DNA from: Alphaproteobacteria bacterium HGW-Alphaproteobacteria-6
Lineage (GTDB): Bacteria > Pseudomonadota > Alphaproteobacteria > Rhodobacterales > Rhodobacteraceae
Assembly (NCBI GenBank): GCA_002841115.1
Contig: PHEC01000042.1
Coordinates: 1 to 36,147 of the forward strand
Length of the DNA: 36,147 bases
Direction of reading: 5' to 3'
A program made the translations under genes and the position numbers. A model generated the notes under the pieces. It was given only the letters and a program-made list of their open reading frames with translations, was not told the origin of the DNA and made no database searches. This document shows, piece after piece, positions 16,540 through 28,684 of this stretch (position 1 is the stretch's first letter; every line of letters starts with the position of its first letter).

Positions 16540-17721
16540 TCAGCCGGCGATGACGAGGCTTTCGAGCCCGTGGAAGTGGTAAAGATCGGCGTAGCGCGGC
16601 GGTCGGGCGAGCCGCAGGCCGGGCCGGCGCGCGAAAAGGATCGGCAGGGCGGTGGCAAGCTCGAGCCGGGCCAGCGGTGCGCCGAGGCAGAAATGCAGTC
16701 CCGCGCCGAAGGAGAGATGGGTTTTCGCCGGGCGGCCGGGGTCGAAGCGGGCCGGTTGGTCCCAGGTGCCGGGATCGCGGTTGGCGGCGGCCAGCAGGCA
16801 GCCGACGCTATCGCCGCGGCGAAAGCTGTGGCCGGCGATCTCGACATCCTCGTAGGCGTGGCGGGTGAAGAGGTGCAGCGGCGGATCAAAGCGCAGGATC
16901 TCCTCGATGGTCGCCGCGACCCGGTCGGGGGCGAGGGCGGCGGCGCCGTGGCCGCGCTCAAGCAGCGCCTTCACCCCGTTGCCGATGGTATGCACGGTGG
17001 CCTCGTGCCCGGCGTTGAGCAAAAGGATGCAGGTGGCGATCATCTCGTCGGTCGAGAGCCTCTCGCCGTCGGCCCCGGCGGCGATCAGATGGGTGATGAG
17101 GTCATCGGCCGGGGTGGCGCGGCGGGCCTCGACATGGGCAGCAATGAAGGCGGCGAACTGCCTGGCGGCGGCGGCGGCGGCATCCTCGGTGGCGCGGCTG
17201 CGGCGCGCCTGATACATGCCGACCATGGCATTGGACCAGGCCAGAAGATCGTCGGCGCGCTCCTCGGGGACGCCGAGCAGGCGGGCGATGATGATCACCG
17301 GAAGCTTGCGGGCGAAATGCGCCAGAAGGTCGATTTCGCCGGCCGGGAAGGCGTCGATCAGCTGGTGGCTGAGGCTGGCGATCTCGGGGGCCAGCGCGTT
17401 GATGCGGCGCGAGGTGAAGGCGCGCAGCACCAGGGTGCGCAGCCGGGTGTGGCGCGGCGGCTCCAGTTCCAGCATCGAATGATCGTCGATGGCATGGAAT
17501 GGGGCGAGGTGGTCGGGCACCGGTTGGCGGCGTTCGGGCGGCACCTCGCGGCCGAAGCGGCGGTCGCGCAGGATCGCGCCGACGGCGGTGGCCGAGGTGG
17601 CGCAGACGAGGTCGTAGTCGGCCCAGTGAAAGAGCGGGCCGGCGGCGCGGGCGCGCTCGTAGAACGGATAGGGGTTCTGGACGAAGGCGTCATCGGTCGG
17701 CGATTGTGCGAGGCTTTGCAT
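16540..17721 (-). CDS. Cytochrome P450
   Basis: 393 residues, typical of soluble bacterial P450s. The heme motif FGAGLHFCLG with ligand C345, the I-helix AGHEAT for oxygen activation, and the ExxR helix EEILR are all intact. It should hydroxylate a small organic substrate with electrons from a ferredoxin and reductase encoded elsewhere. ATG 17721 (MQSLAQSPTDD) gives the normal N-terminus; the frame upstream is a shadow of tpiA. The gene lies 26 bases after tpiA in the same direction, so it may be read from the tpiA promoter. Substrate unknown. Confidence 0.92.
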   Translation of the reverse strand: MQSLAQSPTDDAFVQNPYPFYERARAAGPLFHWADYDLVCATSATAVGAILRDRRFGREVPPERRQPVPDHLAPFHAIDDHSMLELEPPRHTRLRTLVLRAFTSRRINALAPEIASLSHQLIDAFPAGEIDLLAHFARKLPVIIIARLLGVPEERADDLLAWSNAMVGMYQARRSRATEDAAAAAARQFAAFIAAHVEARRATPADDLITHLIAAGADGERLSTDEMIATCILLLNAGHEATVHTIGNGVKALLERGHGAAALAPDRVAATIEEILRFDPPLHLFTRHAYEDVEIAGHSFRRGDSVGCLLAAANRDPGTWDQPARFDPGRPAKTHLSFGAGLHFCLGAPLARLELATALPILFARRPGLRLARPPRYADLYHFHGLESLVIAG

Positions 17722-17747
17722 GATGTCGCCGGGGCGCGCGGGGCCGG

Positions 17748-18503
17748 TCAGCCGGCGGCGTCGAGCGCGGCGACGATGGCGCCGAAATCGGCCGCCTTCA
17801 GGCTGGCGCCGCCGACCAGCGCGCCATCGACATTGGCCACGGCGAAGATCGCGGCGGCGTTCGAGGGCTTGACCGAGCCGCCATAGAGCAGGCGGAACGC
17901 CTCGGCCCCGGCCTCGTCGCCGCAATGGGTCCTGAGGCTGAGGCGCAGGAAGTCATGCACCTCGGCGATCTGTTGCAGCGTCGGGGTGCGGCCGGTGCCG
18001 ATCGCCCAGACCGGCTCGTAGGCGATGACGGTATCGGCGCCGCTGGCGGTGGCGGGCAATGATCCGGCAAGCTGGCGGCCGATTACCGCGAGGGTTTCGC
18101 CGGCATCGCGCTGGGCTTCGGTCTCGCCGAGGCAGATCACCGCGACGAGGCCCGCCGCATGGGCGGCCTCGGCCTTGGCGCGGACCTCCGTGTCGGTCTC
18201 GCCGTGATCGGCGCGGCGTTCGGAATGGCCGAGGATGACATGGCTGGCGCCGGCCTCTTTCAGCATCGCCGCCGCGATGTCGCCGGTATGGGCGCCCGAG
18301 GCCGCGGCGTGGCAGTCCTGGCCGCCGACCATCACCGCGGTGCCCGCCGCGCGCTCTGCCATCGCGGCGATCAGCGTCGCCGGCGGGCAGAGCAGCACCT
18401 CGCAGTCCGCTGCGGGATGGGCCGCCGCCAGCGCCGCGACTTCGGCCAGGTCCTGCCGCGTGCCGTTCATCTTCCAGTTGCCGGCCGCCAGTTTCCGCCG
18501 CAT
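17748..18503 (-). CDS. tpiA: Triosephosphate isomerase
   Basis: 251 residues, full length. It interconverts dihydroxyacetone phosphate and glyceraldehyde 3-phosphate. The active-site residues are visible: N and K in AGNWKMNG (about 7-14), the catalytic His in LGHSERR, the catalytic Glu in [11 protein letters not shown] (loop 6) and the GGSVKPSNA phosphate loop. ATG 18503 has GGGGGGAAAA upstream. Its product links to the DhaK/DhaL product if that is dihydroxyacetone phosphate, but tpiA is also a housekeeping gene, so the proximity may be chance. Confidence 0.95.
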   Translation of the reverse strand: MRRKLAAGNWKMNGTRQDLAEVAALAAAHPAADCEVLLCPPATLIAAMAERAAGTAVMVGGQDCHAAASGAHTGDIAAAMLKEAGASHVILGHSERRADHGETDTEVRAKAEAAHAAGLVAVICLGETEAQRDAGETLAVIGRQLAGSLPATASGADTVIAYEPVWAIGTGRTPTLQQIAEVHDFLRLSLRTHCGDEAGAEAFRLLYGGSVKPSNAAAIFAVANVDGALVGGASLKAADFGAIVAALDAAG

Positions 18504-18630
18504 CGGTTTTCCCCCCGGGGTCAGGTTGCGCAAGGTCCTGCGGGCGAGCATGCAGGCGGGGACGGGATCGTCAAGGGCATCGCGTGCGGCCAGCGCCCGT
18601 CAGCCGACGTGATCTCGCCCTGCGCGACGC

Positions 18631-19002
18631 TCATGATGCGGGGGTGTCGGCGGGTGCGTCCTTGAACTTGATCGATTCGCCGCAGCCGCAGGCCTCGGCG
18701 ACATTGGGGTTGTTGAAGCGGAAGCCCGATTCCAGCAGCCCGGTCGCGTAATCGATCTCGGTGCCGAACAGGAACATCTGCGCCATCGGCGCGATCATCA
18801 CCCTGGCCCCGTCCTGTTCGACGACCGCGTCATGGGGCGCGGGTTCGGCGGCGAATTCCATGGTGTATTCCATGCCCGCGCAGCCGCCCTTCTTGACGCC
18901 AAGCCGCAGGCCATGGGCGCCGTCCTTCGCCATCAGGCGGGCAATCTGCGCCACCGCGCGCGGGGTCAGGGTAAGCGGGGCCTTGCCGGGAATGCCGAAC
19001 AT
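18631..19002 (-). CDS. A-type Fe-S cluster carrier (IscA/SufA/ErpA family)
   Basis: 123 residues. It carries assembled Fe-S clusters to target proteins. The three conserved cysteines are visible: GGCAGMEY (about 40-47) and CGCGES near residues 106-111. ATG 19002 has GGAGA upstream. In related genomes a carrier of this type usually follows the SufT-like gene at the end of the suf operon. Here the satD-like/DUF3307 pair lies between them. I do not choose among sufA, iscA and erpA. Confidence 0.92.
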   Translation of the reverse strand: MFGIPGKAPLTLTPRAVAQIARLMAKDGAHGLRLGVKKGGCAGMEYTMEFAAEPAPHDAVVEQDGARVMIAPMAQMFLFGTEIDYATGLLESGFRFNNPNVAEACGCGESIKFKDAPADTPAS

Positions 19003-19029
19003 CGCACGTCTCCGTTTCCTGAGTTCAAT

Positions 19030-19749
19030 CTAGGGCGTCGCGGCCGGAATTCCAATGGGCGGCAGCGCCGCCATCAGCGCCAGGGTCGCATGAGCCGCAA
19101 GAAGCGCCCAGCCGAAAGAGGCGAGCGTGCCGATGATGACGTATTCGCCGGCGCGCTGATCCTTCGAGGTGGTCTCGAATCTCAGCACCGATTTCGCCGC
19201 GACGAGAAAGCCGACGCCGGCGGATTGGCCGACCATCACCAGCAGGAAGATCAGCCCGCGCTCGAGAAGCCCGATCAGGGTGCCGCCGTTGGTCAGCCCC
19301 CTTGGCAGGTCGTCATCGGCCCAGGGCCGCATCAGGAGGCCGACCGCGAAGCCGCCGGCGCGGATCGCCAGGACCGCGCCGGCGAGCAGTGCCATCAGCG
19401 CCGGCAGCCAGCCCAGGCCGCCCCAGAGCCCACCGGCCCAGAGGTCGGGGCGCAGTGCGGCAAGGGCCGCGATGGCGGCAAGATGCGCGCCCTGATCGGC
19501 GAGGAAGGCGCCAAGCCCGGGTGCGGCCAGGCGCGATTTCAGCCCGTCGGTGGCAATGTGGAGCGCCGCGAGCACCAGCAGTTCCCAGGCATCGACCCGG
19601 CCAAGCGCCGCCTGCGCGGTGGCCAGCACGACCGCGCCGTGCAGAAGCAGAACCGGCAGGCGGCGCTTGTTTTCGGCGATCCACCGCGTCTGCAGGACGA
19701 AATCGGCGAGCGCATGGGCGAAAAGCAGGGCGGCGAAGGTTTCGGTCAT
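19030..19749 (-). CDS. DUF3307 polytopic membrane protein
   Basis: 239 residues with about six or seven hydrophobic segments. It matches DUF3307: the N-terminus has HALADFVLQTRWIAENK, and ALHIATDGLKSR is the second conserved His/Asp block, both in or near membrane helices. Function unknown. The ATG overlaps the stop of the upstream SatD-like gene in ATGA (19746-19749), so the two are coupled and presumably work together. DUF3307-SatD pairs are also known from Firmicutes. Inference: a membrane partner of the SatD-like DNA-binding protein. Confidence 0.82.
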   Translation of the reverse strand: MTETFAALLFAHALADFVLQTRWIAENKRRLPVLLLHGAVVLATAQAALGRVDAWELLVLAALHIATDGLKSRLAAPGLGAFLADQGAHLAAIAALAALRPDLWAGGLWGGLGWLPALMALLAGAVLAIRAGGFAVGLLMRPWADDDLPRGLTNGGTLIGLLERGLIFLLVMVGQSAGVGFLVAAKSVLRFETTSKDQRAGEYVIIGTLASFGWALLAAHATLALMAALPPIGIPAATP

Positions 19750-20408
19750 GCGGGTTCCTCTCCCGGTGGCACCGGCCTTTCCCATGCGTGGAGAATTCGC
19801 CGGATCGCAGGCCATCTGGCCCCGGCAAGGCGGGAACTGAGCGCCTGAGGTGAAATCCCGAGCGTCGCGGCGATTGCGGACTGGGTCGGGGCGTCGGGCG
19901 CGATCGCATGGGCTACCGCCTCGGCCTGTTCGGGCGTCCAGTCGCTGATCCGGTCGTCGAGAAGGCCGAAGAATGCCGCGCGAAGCGGGTTGATGCGGTC
20001 GCCGGCCAGTCGCAGCCGCTCGCCGCGAGCCATGCCGGCGAGGGCGCGGCCGGAGACCACGAAGGCCGCGCCGTGGGCGTCCGAGAGATCCGGCCCGGGG
20101 ACGTGATCGACGGATGCCAGACCAACGGCGATCCGGGTCGAGGGCAGGCCGGGAACGCCGGCGAGCCGCGCATACATCGACAGCGCCGCGCGCAGCCCGA
20201 AATGCCCGAGAGTGACAAGGATTTGCCAGCCATCGCCACGATAGCGCGTGAACCTGGTCGCTTCGACCGCGGTGTTTTCAGTGATATGCCAGTCCGCGAT
20301 GTCGGTGGCCGCGGCCGACAACACCTCCATTGCGCGGTCTATGCTGTGCGGGCTTGCCTCTGTCGAGGCCACAAGGTCGCCGGTTAGAACCGCCTGGATT
20401 GCTGTCAT
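19746..20408 (-). CDS. SatD-like protein: cyclase-like fold plus C-terminal HTH
   Basis: 220 residues. The N-terminal 135 follow the layout of class III nucleotidyl-cyclase domains: GDLVAST (10-16, first metal Asp position D11), YRGDGWQ (56-62, second Asp D59), RIAVGLASV (92-100) and HGAAFVVSGRALAGM (112-126). The substrate-selecting residues are not clearly conserved, so catalysis is doubtful and ligand binding more likely. Residues about 174-200 (TQSAIAATLGISPQALSSR) form a helix-turn-helix. The SatD name is a family resemblance. ATG 20408 abuts an array of three identical-geometry palindromes, its likely own operators. Coupled to DUF3307. Confidence 0.75.
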   Translation of the reverse strand: MTAIQAVLTGDLVASTEASPHSIDRAMEVLSAAATDIADWHITENTAVEATRFTRYRGDGWQILVTLGHFGLRAALSMYARLAGVPGLPSTRIAVGLASVDHVPGPDLSDAHGAAFVVSGRALAGMARGERLRLAGDRINPLRAAFFGLLDDRISDWTPEQAEAVAHAIAPDAPTQSAIAATLGISPQALSSRLAGARWPAIRRILHAWERPVPPGEEPA

Positions 20409-20409
20409 G

Positions 20410-20485
20410 TCAAGCCATCATGGTTGATCTCTTCAGATCAAGCTATATGACTTGATATCTAAAAAATCAAGCCTTTTTGCTTGAT
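20410..20485. promoter_or_regulatory. Three tandem palindromic operators upstream of satD-like gene
   Basis: TCAAGC-N8-TTGAT occurs three times with identical arm spacing at 20410-20428, 20438-20456 and 20467-20485. The repeats are offset by 28 and 29 bases. The spacers differ, so this is not simple duplication. The array fills the 76-base gap between the SufT-like stop and the satD-like ATG and is the AT-richest stretch nearby. It probably binds the SatD-like HTH protein for autorepression. Confidence 0.75.
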
Positions 20486-20850
20486 CACATGAAGCCCAGT
20501 TCCAGCCGCGCCTCGTCCGACATCATGTCCATGCCCCATTGCGGCTCGAAGGTCATCTCGACATCGACCTGCTTCACCCCGTCGAGCGGCTCGACCGCAT
20601 CGGCGACCCAGCCCGGCATCTCGCCGGCCACCGGGCAGCCGGGCGCGGTCAGGGTCATCACGATGTTGACCGCGTTCTCGGGCGAGATGTCGATCGTGTA
20701 GATCAGCCCGAGGTCGAAGATATTGACCGGGATTTCCGGGTCATAGACGCTGCGACAGGCATCGACCACGCGCTCGTAGAGCGGGTGCTGCGTGCTTGAG
20801 GGGCGGATCAGCGGTGCCCCTTCGATCGGGTCCTTGGGTTCTGCGGTCAT
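20485..20850 (-). CDS. SufT-like MIP18/DUF59 Fe-S assembly protein
   Basis: 121 residues. It belongs to the DUF59/MIP18 family, which helps in Fe-S cluster maturation. DPEIPVNIFDLGLIY (about 40-54) and the conserved cysteine in TAPGCPVAG (about 72-80) are clear. ATG 20850 starts MTAEPKDPIEG with GGAAGG upstream. The frame stays open into the repeat at 20953 but that part is not coding. Its stop codon overlaps the last base of the third operator of the satD-like gene. Placement after a suf operon beyond the window is likely, though the upstream neighbour here is tgt on the other strand. Confidence 0.9.
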   Translation of the reverse strand: MTAEPKDPIEGAPLIRPSSTQHPLYERVVDACRSVYDPEIPVNIFDLGLIYTIDISPENAVNIVMTLTAPGCPVAGEMPGWVADAVEPLDGVKQVDVEMTFEPQWGMDMMSDEARLELGFM

Positions 20851-20869
20851 CGGCGGCCTTCCGGTGTAG

Positions 20870-22372
<1,503 letters not shown>

Positions 22373-22686
22373 CAGGCTGCCGAAAAAGCACTTCGGGCAG
22401 TGTCTGGCGGGGAAACTGTTCCTGCCCCGCCATCCGATCCCGGCGCCGAGGGCCGCGCCCGACCCTGGGTGGGCGCTTTGCCACGCCGGGGTTGCGGTGC
22501 TTTATCGTAACCAGACCACTCCAACCGTCGAGCACTTTGCGACATTGCAATGCGCCCTCCCGCCGGGAGGGTCGGGCGCGGCCCGGGCTGGTCGCCCGGG
22601 CCAGAGCTTGTGGAAAGCGTTGCGAGGAACAATGTCCCGGGATTCTGGATTGAAACGTTCAGACGCCGGACTTTTTCAGCAGCCTG
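22373..22686. mobile_element. MITE-like element, 314 bp, with TIRs and TTAG duplication
   Basis: The left end CAGGCTGCCGAAAAAG and the inverted right end CAGGCTGCTGAAAAAG agree at 15 of 16 bases. TTAG flanks both sides (22369-22372 and 22687-22690). There is no transposase. Inside, CCGCGCCCGACCC (22453-22465) is the inverse of 22569-22581, and two more perfect hairpins occur at 22555-22571 and 22580-22602. The termini resemble those I associate with IS1182-type elements, but this is recall. Related copy at 20953-21208. Open frames inside it are not coding. Confidence 0.8.
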
Positions 22687-22814
22687 TTAGAGCATGTCGC
22701 GCAAAAGTGGGAACCGGCTTTGCGCTACTCGGACATGCGAAATCAAAAGGTTAGAGCATGTCGCGCAAAAGTGGGAACCGGTTTTGCGCTACTCGGACAT
22801 GCGAAATCAAAAGG
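22687..22814. repeat. 64-bp palindromic unit in tandem
   Basis: Two units (22687-22750 and 22751-22814) differ at one visible base (CCGGCTTT against CCGGTTTT). Each is an imperfect palindrome: GCATGTC pairs with GACATGC and GCGCAAAA or CGCAAA with the opposite TTTGCGC, around GTGGGAACC. It resembles the abundant GTGGGAACCGGTTTT palindromes of alphaproteobacterial genomes. The second unit is inside the ppx frame and encodes its last residues. The MITE-like element seems to have inserted at the TTAG that begins the first unit. Confidence 0.85.
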
Positions 22815-24379
22815 TTAGAGTGGGTCGCGTGAATGCGAATGAACGCGATCCGCCGCGCCTGCGCGCCGAGGGAATCGGCCAGCGACTGGAACCGCGCCTG
22901 GGCGACCTCGCCGAACAGGGCTTCGGCATCCGCGGTGATCTGCAATTCGAGGATCTTCTTCTTCGGCTGCCAGACCAGCGTGCCGGCCTGTTCGGGGGCG
23001 CGGATCGCGAACATCGCGCCAAAGCGCATCGCCTTGCCCAGCACTTCGGCTTCCTGGATCTGCTGGGGGTCGAGCAGCGAAAAGAGCGGCTCCATCCGCG
23101 ATCCGGCGCGCGAGTTCTTGTAGCGGTGCAGCAAGGCGAGGCCAAGGAACACCCGTTCGGGGTGGCTGAGCCCGCCGAGATTGGCGCGGGTGGCATTGTC
23201 GAAACAGGCCTCGGCCCGGTAGTCGGGATGGGCCCGCCAGGTGGTGTCGTGCAGAAGGCAGGCCGCCTTGACCATCCGCAGCCGCGCCGGGCTGGCCGAG
23301 CGGTAAAGCGGCGTCAGGAAGGCAAAAAGCTTCTTGCCGAAGCCGGGCATCCTGGCGGCGGTCTTCTCGGCAAAGCGGCAGGCCTCGATCAGCGGGTCGC
23401 GGCGGCGCAGCCGCTCGGGCATCTGCTCGTAAAGCAGGCCCTCGCGGATGCCGTAGGCCGAGACGTCGATTTCCTTCGGCCGGAACGTCAGCACCATCTG
23501 GCGCAGCACCTGGGCGGCCAGCGGCACCAGCGCCATCCGCGCCGCCGAGGTGCCGGTGCGCGCCCTGAGCGCCGCAAGGTCGCTTTCGGCGATCCAGTGC
23601 GCGGTCTGCAGCACCGATTTCGGCCCCATCCGGTATTCGTGCAGCACCGTCATCGGATAGGCCCGCCGTTCCATGTCGAGCCGGGCGAAGGCGCGCCACG
23701 AGCCGCCGACCAGATAGATCCGCTCGTGTTTCGTGCCGATCTCGGCGGCCAGCCCCTCGACGGTGCGGCGGATATGGGCGGCAAGCCCCTTCTGGCCGCC
23801 GCCGACCTCCTGCAGCCGGAACGGACCGAGCGCCGAGGTCAGGCGTCGGCCGATCTGCCCGCCCGAGACCTCGGCCAGTTCCATCGAGTTGCCGCCGATG
23901 TCGCAGACCAGCCCCTCGGCGCCGGGCCAGCCCAGCAGCACGCCCTGCGCCGACAGCCGCGCCTCCTCGCGCCCGTCGATGACCCAGAGCTTCAGCCCGG
24001 TCGCCGCCTCGACCTCGGCCTGGAACTCGGCCCCGTCGGCGGCCTCGCGCACCGCGGCGGTGGCAACGCAAGTGAGGTCGGGCAGGTCCATGCCGCGGGC
24101 CAGCGCGGCAAAGCGGCGCAATGCCGCCAGCGCGCGCACCCGGCCCTCGGGGTTCAGCCGGCCACTTTCGGCAAGGCCCTGGCCAAGCCCGGCCAGCACC
24201 TTTTCATTGTAGAAATAGGCCGGGCTGCGCGCCGCGCCGTCAAACACCACCAGCCGGACCGAGTTCGAGCCGACATCGACGACGCCGACCCGGCTGAGGG
24301 CGCGCGCCGAGGGGTCCTCGAACAGCGGCCGGCCGAAGGGGCCGGTCTCGTCGGTGCTGTCCTCGATGGTCGTGTCCAT
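22751..24379 (-). CDS. ppx: Ppx/GppA family exopolyphosphatase
   Basis: 542 residues. It hydrolyses polyphosphate ends or pppGpp and belongs to the ASKHA fold. GVVDVGSNSVRLVVFDG (about 32-48) and VCDIGGNSMELAEV are the two nucleotide/phosphate loops, and a C-terminal HD-like helical part follows (CLLHDTTWRAHPDY). The last 20 residues (LISHVRVAQNRFPLLRDML and the Leu before) are encoded by the palindromic repeat unit, so the original C-terminus was probably changed. It follows ppk by 48 bases and likely forms an operon with it. Specificity between polyP and pppGpp is not decidable from sequence. Confidence 0.9.
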   Translation of the reverse strand: MDTTIEDSTDETGPFGRPLFEDPSARALSRVGVVDVGSNSVRLVVFDGAARSPAYFYNEKVLAGLGQGLAESGRLNPEGRVRALAALRRFAALARGMDLPDLTCVATAAVREAADGAEFQAEVEAATGLKLWVIDGREEARLSAQGVLLGWPGAEGLVCDIGGNSMELAEVSGGQIGRRLTSALGPFRLQEVGGGQKGLAAHIRRTVEGLAAEIGTKHERIYLVGGSWRAFARLDMERRAYPMTVLHEYRMGPKSVLQTAHWIAESDLAALRARTGTSAARMALVPLAAQVLRQMVLTFRPKEIDVSAYGIREGLLYEQMPERLRRRDPLIEACRFAEKTAARMPGFGKKLFAFLTPLYRSASPARLRMVKAACLLHDTTWRAHPDYRAEACFDNATRANLGGLSHPERVFLGLALLHRYKNSRAGSRMEPLFSLLDPQQIQEAEVLGKAMRFGAMFAIRAPEQAGTLVWQPKKKILELQITADAEALFGEVAQARFQSLADSLGAQARRIAFIRIHATHSNLLISHVRVAQNRFPLLRDML

Positions 24380-24427
24380 GTCAAAGGCTCCCCCGAACCT
24401 TGCACCGGCCAGAGCGCGGCGCCGCCG

Positions 24428-26593
<2,166 letters not shown>

Positions 26594-26663
26594 GCTGGGC
26601 TTATCAAGGTGCCTTGTAACGGCCGGGTGACAGGTGCGGCACCGGGGATGAACACTCGGGCCA

Positions 26664-27344
26664 TCATGGCCCATCGCTGTCGGGCCTGTCCAGAACCGAA
26701 CGGGCCAGCGCCAGGCCGATCGGCCGGTTCTGCGCCAGCGCCGCCGCATCGAGGGCGGCGACCAGCACATCGGCGGCGGCAAAGGACCGGTCCATCCGCG
26801 CCACCAGCCAGGGGATCAGCCGCGCCGGCACCGCGACCTGCCGATCGGCGAAAAGCTTGGCCAGCACGGCCGCCAGCAGCGCGTCGTCGGGCGGGTCGAG
26901 CCGCGCGGTGGCGGCGGCCTGAAGCCGGCTGGCCAGGTCGGGCAGCACCATGGGCCAGCGGCCGGGGGCGCTGCGCGCGGTGATCAAAAGCCGGCCACCC
27001 TCGGCCAGAACCAGGTTGTGCAGGTGGAAAAGGGCGGTCTCGGCGGCAAGGTCGCCGGCGATCCGGTCGCCGTCCTCGACCACCACGGCGCGGGCCTGCG
27101 GCGGGGCGGGGCGGGCCGCCAGATCGTGCGCCGCGATCACCTCTGCCGCTTCGGCGCTGGCCCAGACCCGCGCGAGATGGCTTTTGCCGGCGCCCTCGGG
27201 GCCGATCAGCACCAGCTTTCCGGCCGGCCAGTCGCCGGGCGCCTCGAGTGCGGCCAGCGCCAGCGCATTGGCCGGCGAGACGAAGAAATCATCGCGCCCC
27301 AGTGCGGGGCGCACCGGCAGATCGAAGGCCAGCTGGCGCGGCAT
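26664..27344 (-). CDS. hdaA: DnaA inactivator homologue HdaA
   Basis: 226 residues. It is a DnaA-AAA+ paralogue without the DNA-binding domain that, with the sliding clamp, promotes hydrolysis of DnaA-ATP. The N-terminal RQLAFDLP resembles the clamp-binding peptide of Hda. Walker A is [11 protein letters not shown] (about 48-58), Walker B is VVVEDGD (Glu-Asp instead of Asp-Glu/Asp), sensor 1 is LLITARS, and the lid [14 protein letters not shown] follows. The ATG abuts the stop codon of the AI-2E permease gene directly (TGAATG), so translation is coupled. The order AI-2E permease, hdaA, ppk is usual in this bacterial group. Confidence 0.9.
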   Translation of the reverse strand: MPRQLAFDLPVRPALGRDDFFVSPANALALAALEAPGDWPAGKLVLIGPEGAGKSHLARVWASAEAAEVIAAHDLAARPAPPQARAVVVEDGDRIAGDLAAETALFHLHNLVLAEGGRLLITARSAPGRWPMVLPDLASRLQAAATARLDPPDDALLAAVLAKLFADRQVAVPARLIPWLVARMDRSFAAADVLVAALDAAALAQNRPIGLALARSVLDRPDSDGP

Positions 27345-28442
27345 TCAGTCGTCGCCCCCAGTGTCGTTGTCCCCGACCTCGGGCTCCGCGGCTTCCAGAC
27401 CGCGGTAAAGCCGGCTGTCAAGGTATTGTGCCACGCCAAAGCGCGCGACCACGCCCAGCGCCGCCGCCACCGGCACCGCCACCAGCATGCCGACGAAGCC
27501 GAAGATCGTGCCGAAAGCCGACAGCGCGAACAACAGCCAGACCGGATGCAGCCCGACCGACTTGCCGACCAGCCGCGGCGTGATGACGTTGCCCTCAAGG
27601 AACTGGCCCAGCACGAAGATGCCGGCAACGATCGCGATCGCCAGCCAGTCGCCCCAGAACTGGTAAAGCGCCAGCCCGACCGCCAGCACCCCGCCGATGA
27701 TCGCGCCGACATAGGGGATGAAGGTGACCAGCCCGGCGATCGCCCCGACGATCAGGCCAAACTGCAACCCGGCGAGGATCAGCGCCACCGCGTAGAAGGT
27801 GCCGAGGATCAGGCAGACCGAGACCTGGCCGCGCACGAATCCGGCCAGCACCGCGTCGATCTCGCGCGCCAGGCGCCGGATCACCGCGCGGTGGTCGAGC
27901 GGCAGCCAGCCGTCGATCCGGCTGATCATGTGATCCCAGTCGAGCAGCAGGTAGAAGGCCACCACCGGCACCACGACGATGAAGACCAGCGCGTTGATCA
28001 CCGACAGCGCCGAACTGAGCAGGCCGGTCGCAAGCTCTCCGCCGCGCGCCTGGATGGTGCGGCCGAGCGAATTGAGCGTGTCGCGCACCACGCCTCCCTC
28101 GTCGAGAAGGCCGGGGAAGTGATCGTTGAGGAACTGGTGCAGGTTGCCGAAGATCGTCGGCGCGGCATTGACCAGCTGGCCAAGCTGGCGCACCAGCATC
28201 GGCACGACCAGAAGTGCCGCCAGCACGAAGACCATGGCCGCGATGACCGAGATCACCGATGTCGCCGCGGTCCGGCTCAGCCCCGCACGCTCCAGCCGGT
28301 CGGCGACCGGGTCGAGGAAATAGGCGATCGCGCCGCCGACGACGAAGGGCAGGATGACGTTGCCGATCCCCCAGAGAAGCGCGAAGAAGACCGCCGCCGC
28401 GATCCCCCAGTATCTCGCCTGCTGGCGTATCGGAAGTGCCAT
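27345..28442 (-). CDS. AI-2E family (PerM-type) transporter
   Basis: 365 residues with about eight hydrophobic helices. The AI-2E/PerM family is membrane-embedded; members have been linked to AI-2 export or ion transport, but most are uncharacterised. The conserved late motif is visible as [15 protein letters not shown], followed by [21 protein letters not shown], which is the family signature. The C-terminal tail is acidic ([13 protein letters not shown]). ATG 28442 is the first gene of a probable four-gene operon with hdaA, ppk1 and ppx. The substrate is not inferable. Confidence 0.9.
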   Translation of the reverse strand: MALPIRQQARYWGIAAAVFFALLWGIGNVILPFVVGGAIAYFLDPVADRLERAGLSRTAATSVISVIAAMVFVLAALLVVPMLVRQLGQLVNAAPTIFGNLHQFLNDHFPGLLDEGGVVRDTLNSLGRTIQARGGELATGLLSSALSVINALVFIVVVPVVAFYLLLDWDHMISRIDGWLPLDHRAVIRRLAREIDAVLAGFVRGQVSVCLILGTFYAVALILAGLQFGLIVGAIAGLVTFIPYVGAIIGGVLAVGLALYQFWGDWLAIAIVAGIFVLGQFLEGNVITPRLVGKSVGLHPVWLLFALSAFGTIFGFVGMLVAVPVAAALGVVARFGVAQYLDSRLYRGLEAAEPEVGDNDTGGDD

Positions 28443-28655
28443 CCCTCGCCTTTCGCCGCGTGGATCGTGACGGTCGCCGCGCCCGCCGCTGCCCGCGCCC
28501 GAGTCATCGCCGAAGCGGCGCGGTCATGCAAGGGTCAGGGGTGGGGATCAGGCGGGGCCCCGCAGGGCGATTGTGCCGGGGTGCGCGGGCCTGTCGGGGT
28601 TCCGGCCCGGGGCCACCCGGTGCCATGCGCCGGTGCAAGCCCTGCACGCGCCGCC

Positions 28656-28684
28656 TTGTCCTTCGGCGCGCGCATCTCTAAACC
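28656..28684 (+). promoter_or_regulatory. Weak candidate proS promoter
   Basis: TTGTCC (28656-28661), 17 bases, TAAACC (28679-28684), 35 bases before the proS start. The match to consensus is modest. The rest of the 276-base divergent gap (28443-28718) is GC-rich and contains a perfect 12-bp palindrome GCGGGGCCCCGC at 28552-28563. Confidence 0.3.

Noticed and set aside
19030-20485. satD-like/DUF3307 pair as an anti-phage or toxin-antitoxin system
   Set aside because: Two-gene coupling and autoregulation are suggestive, but no toxin, nuclease or defence-linked domain is visible and no other defence gene is near.
22373-22632. Minus-strand open frame inside the repeat element (and its counterpart upstream of the SufT-like gene)
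   Set aside because: Similar peptides arise from both copies only because the DNA repeat is conserved. Stem-loops explain the sequence better, and no start signals are present.
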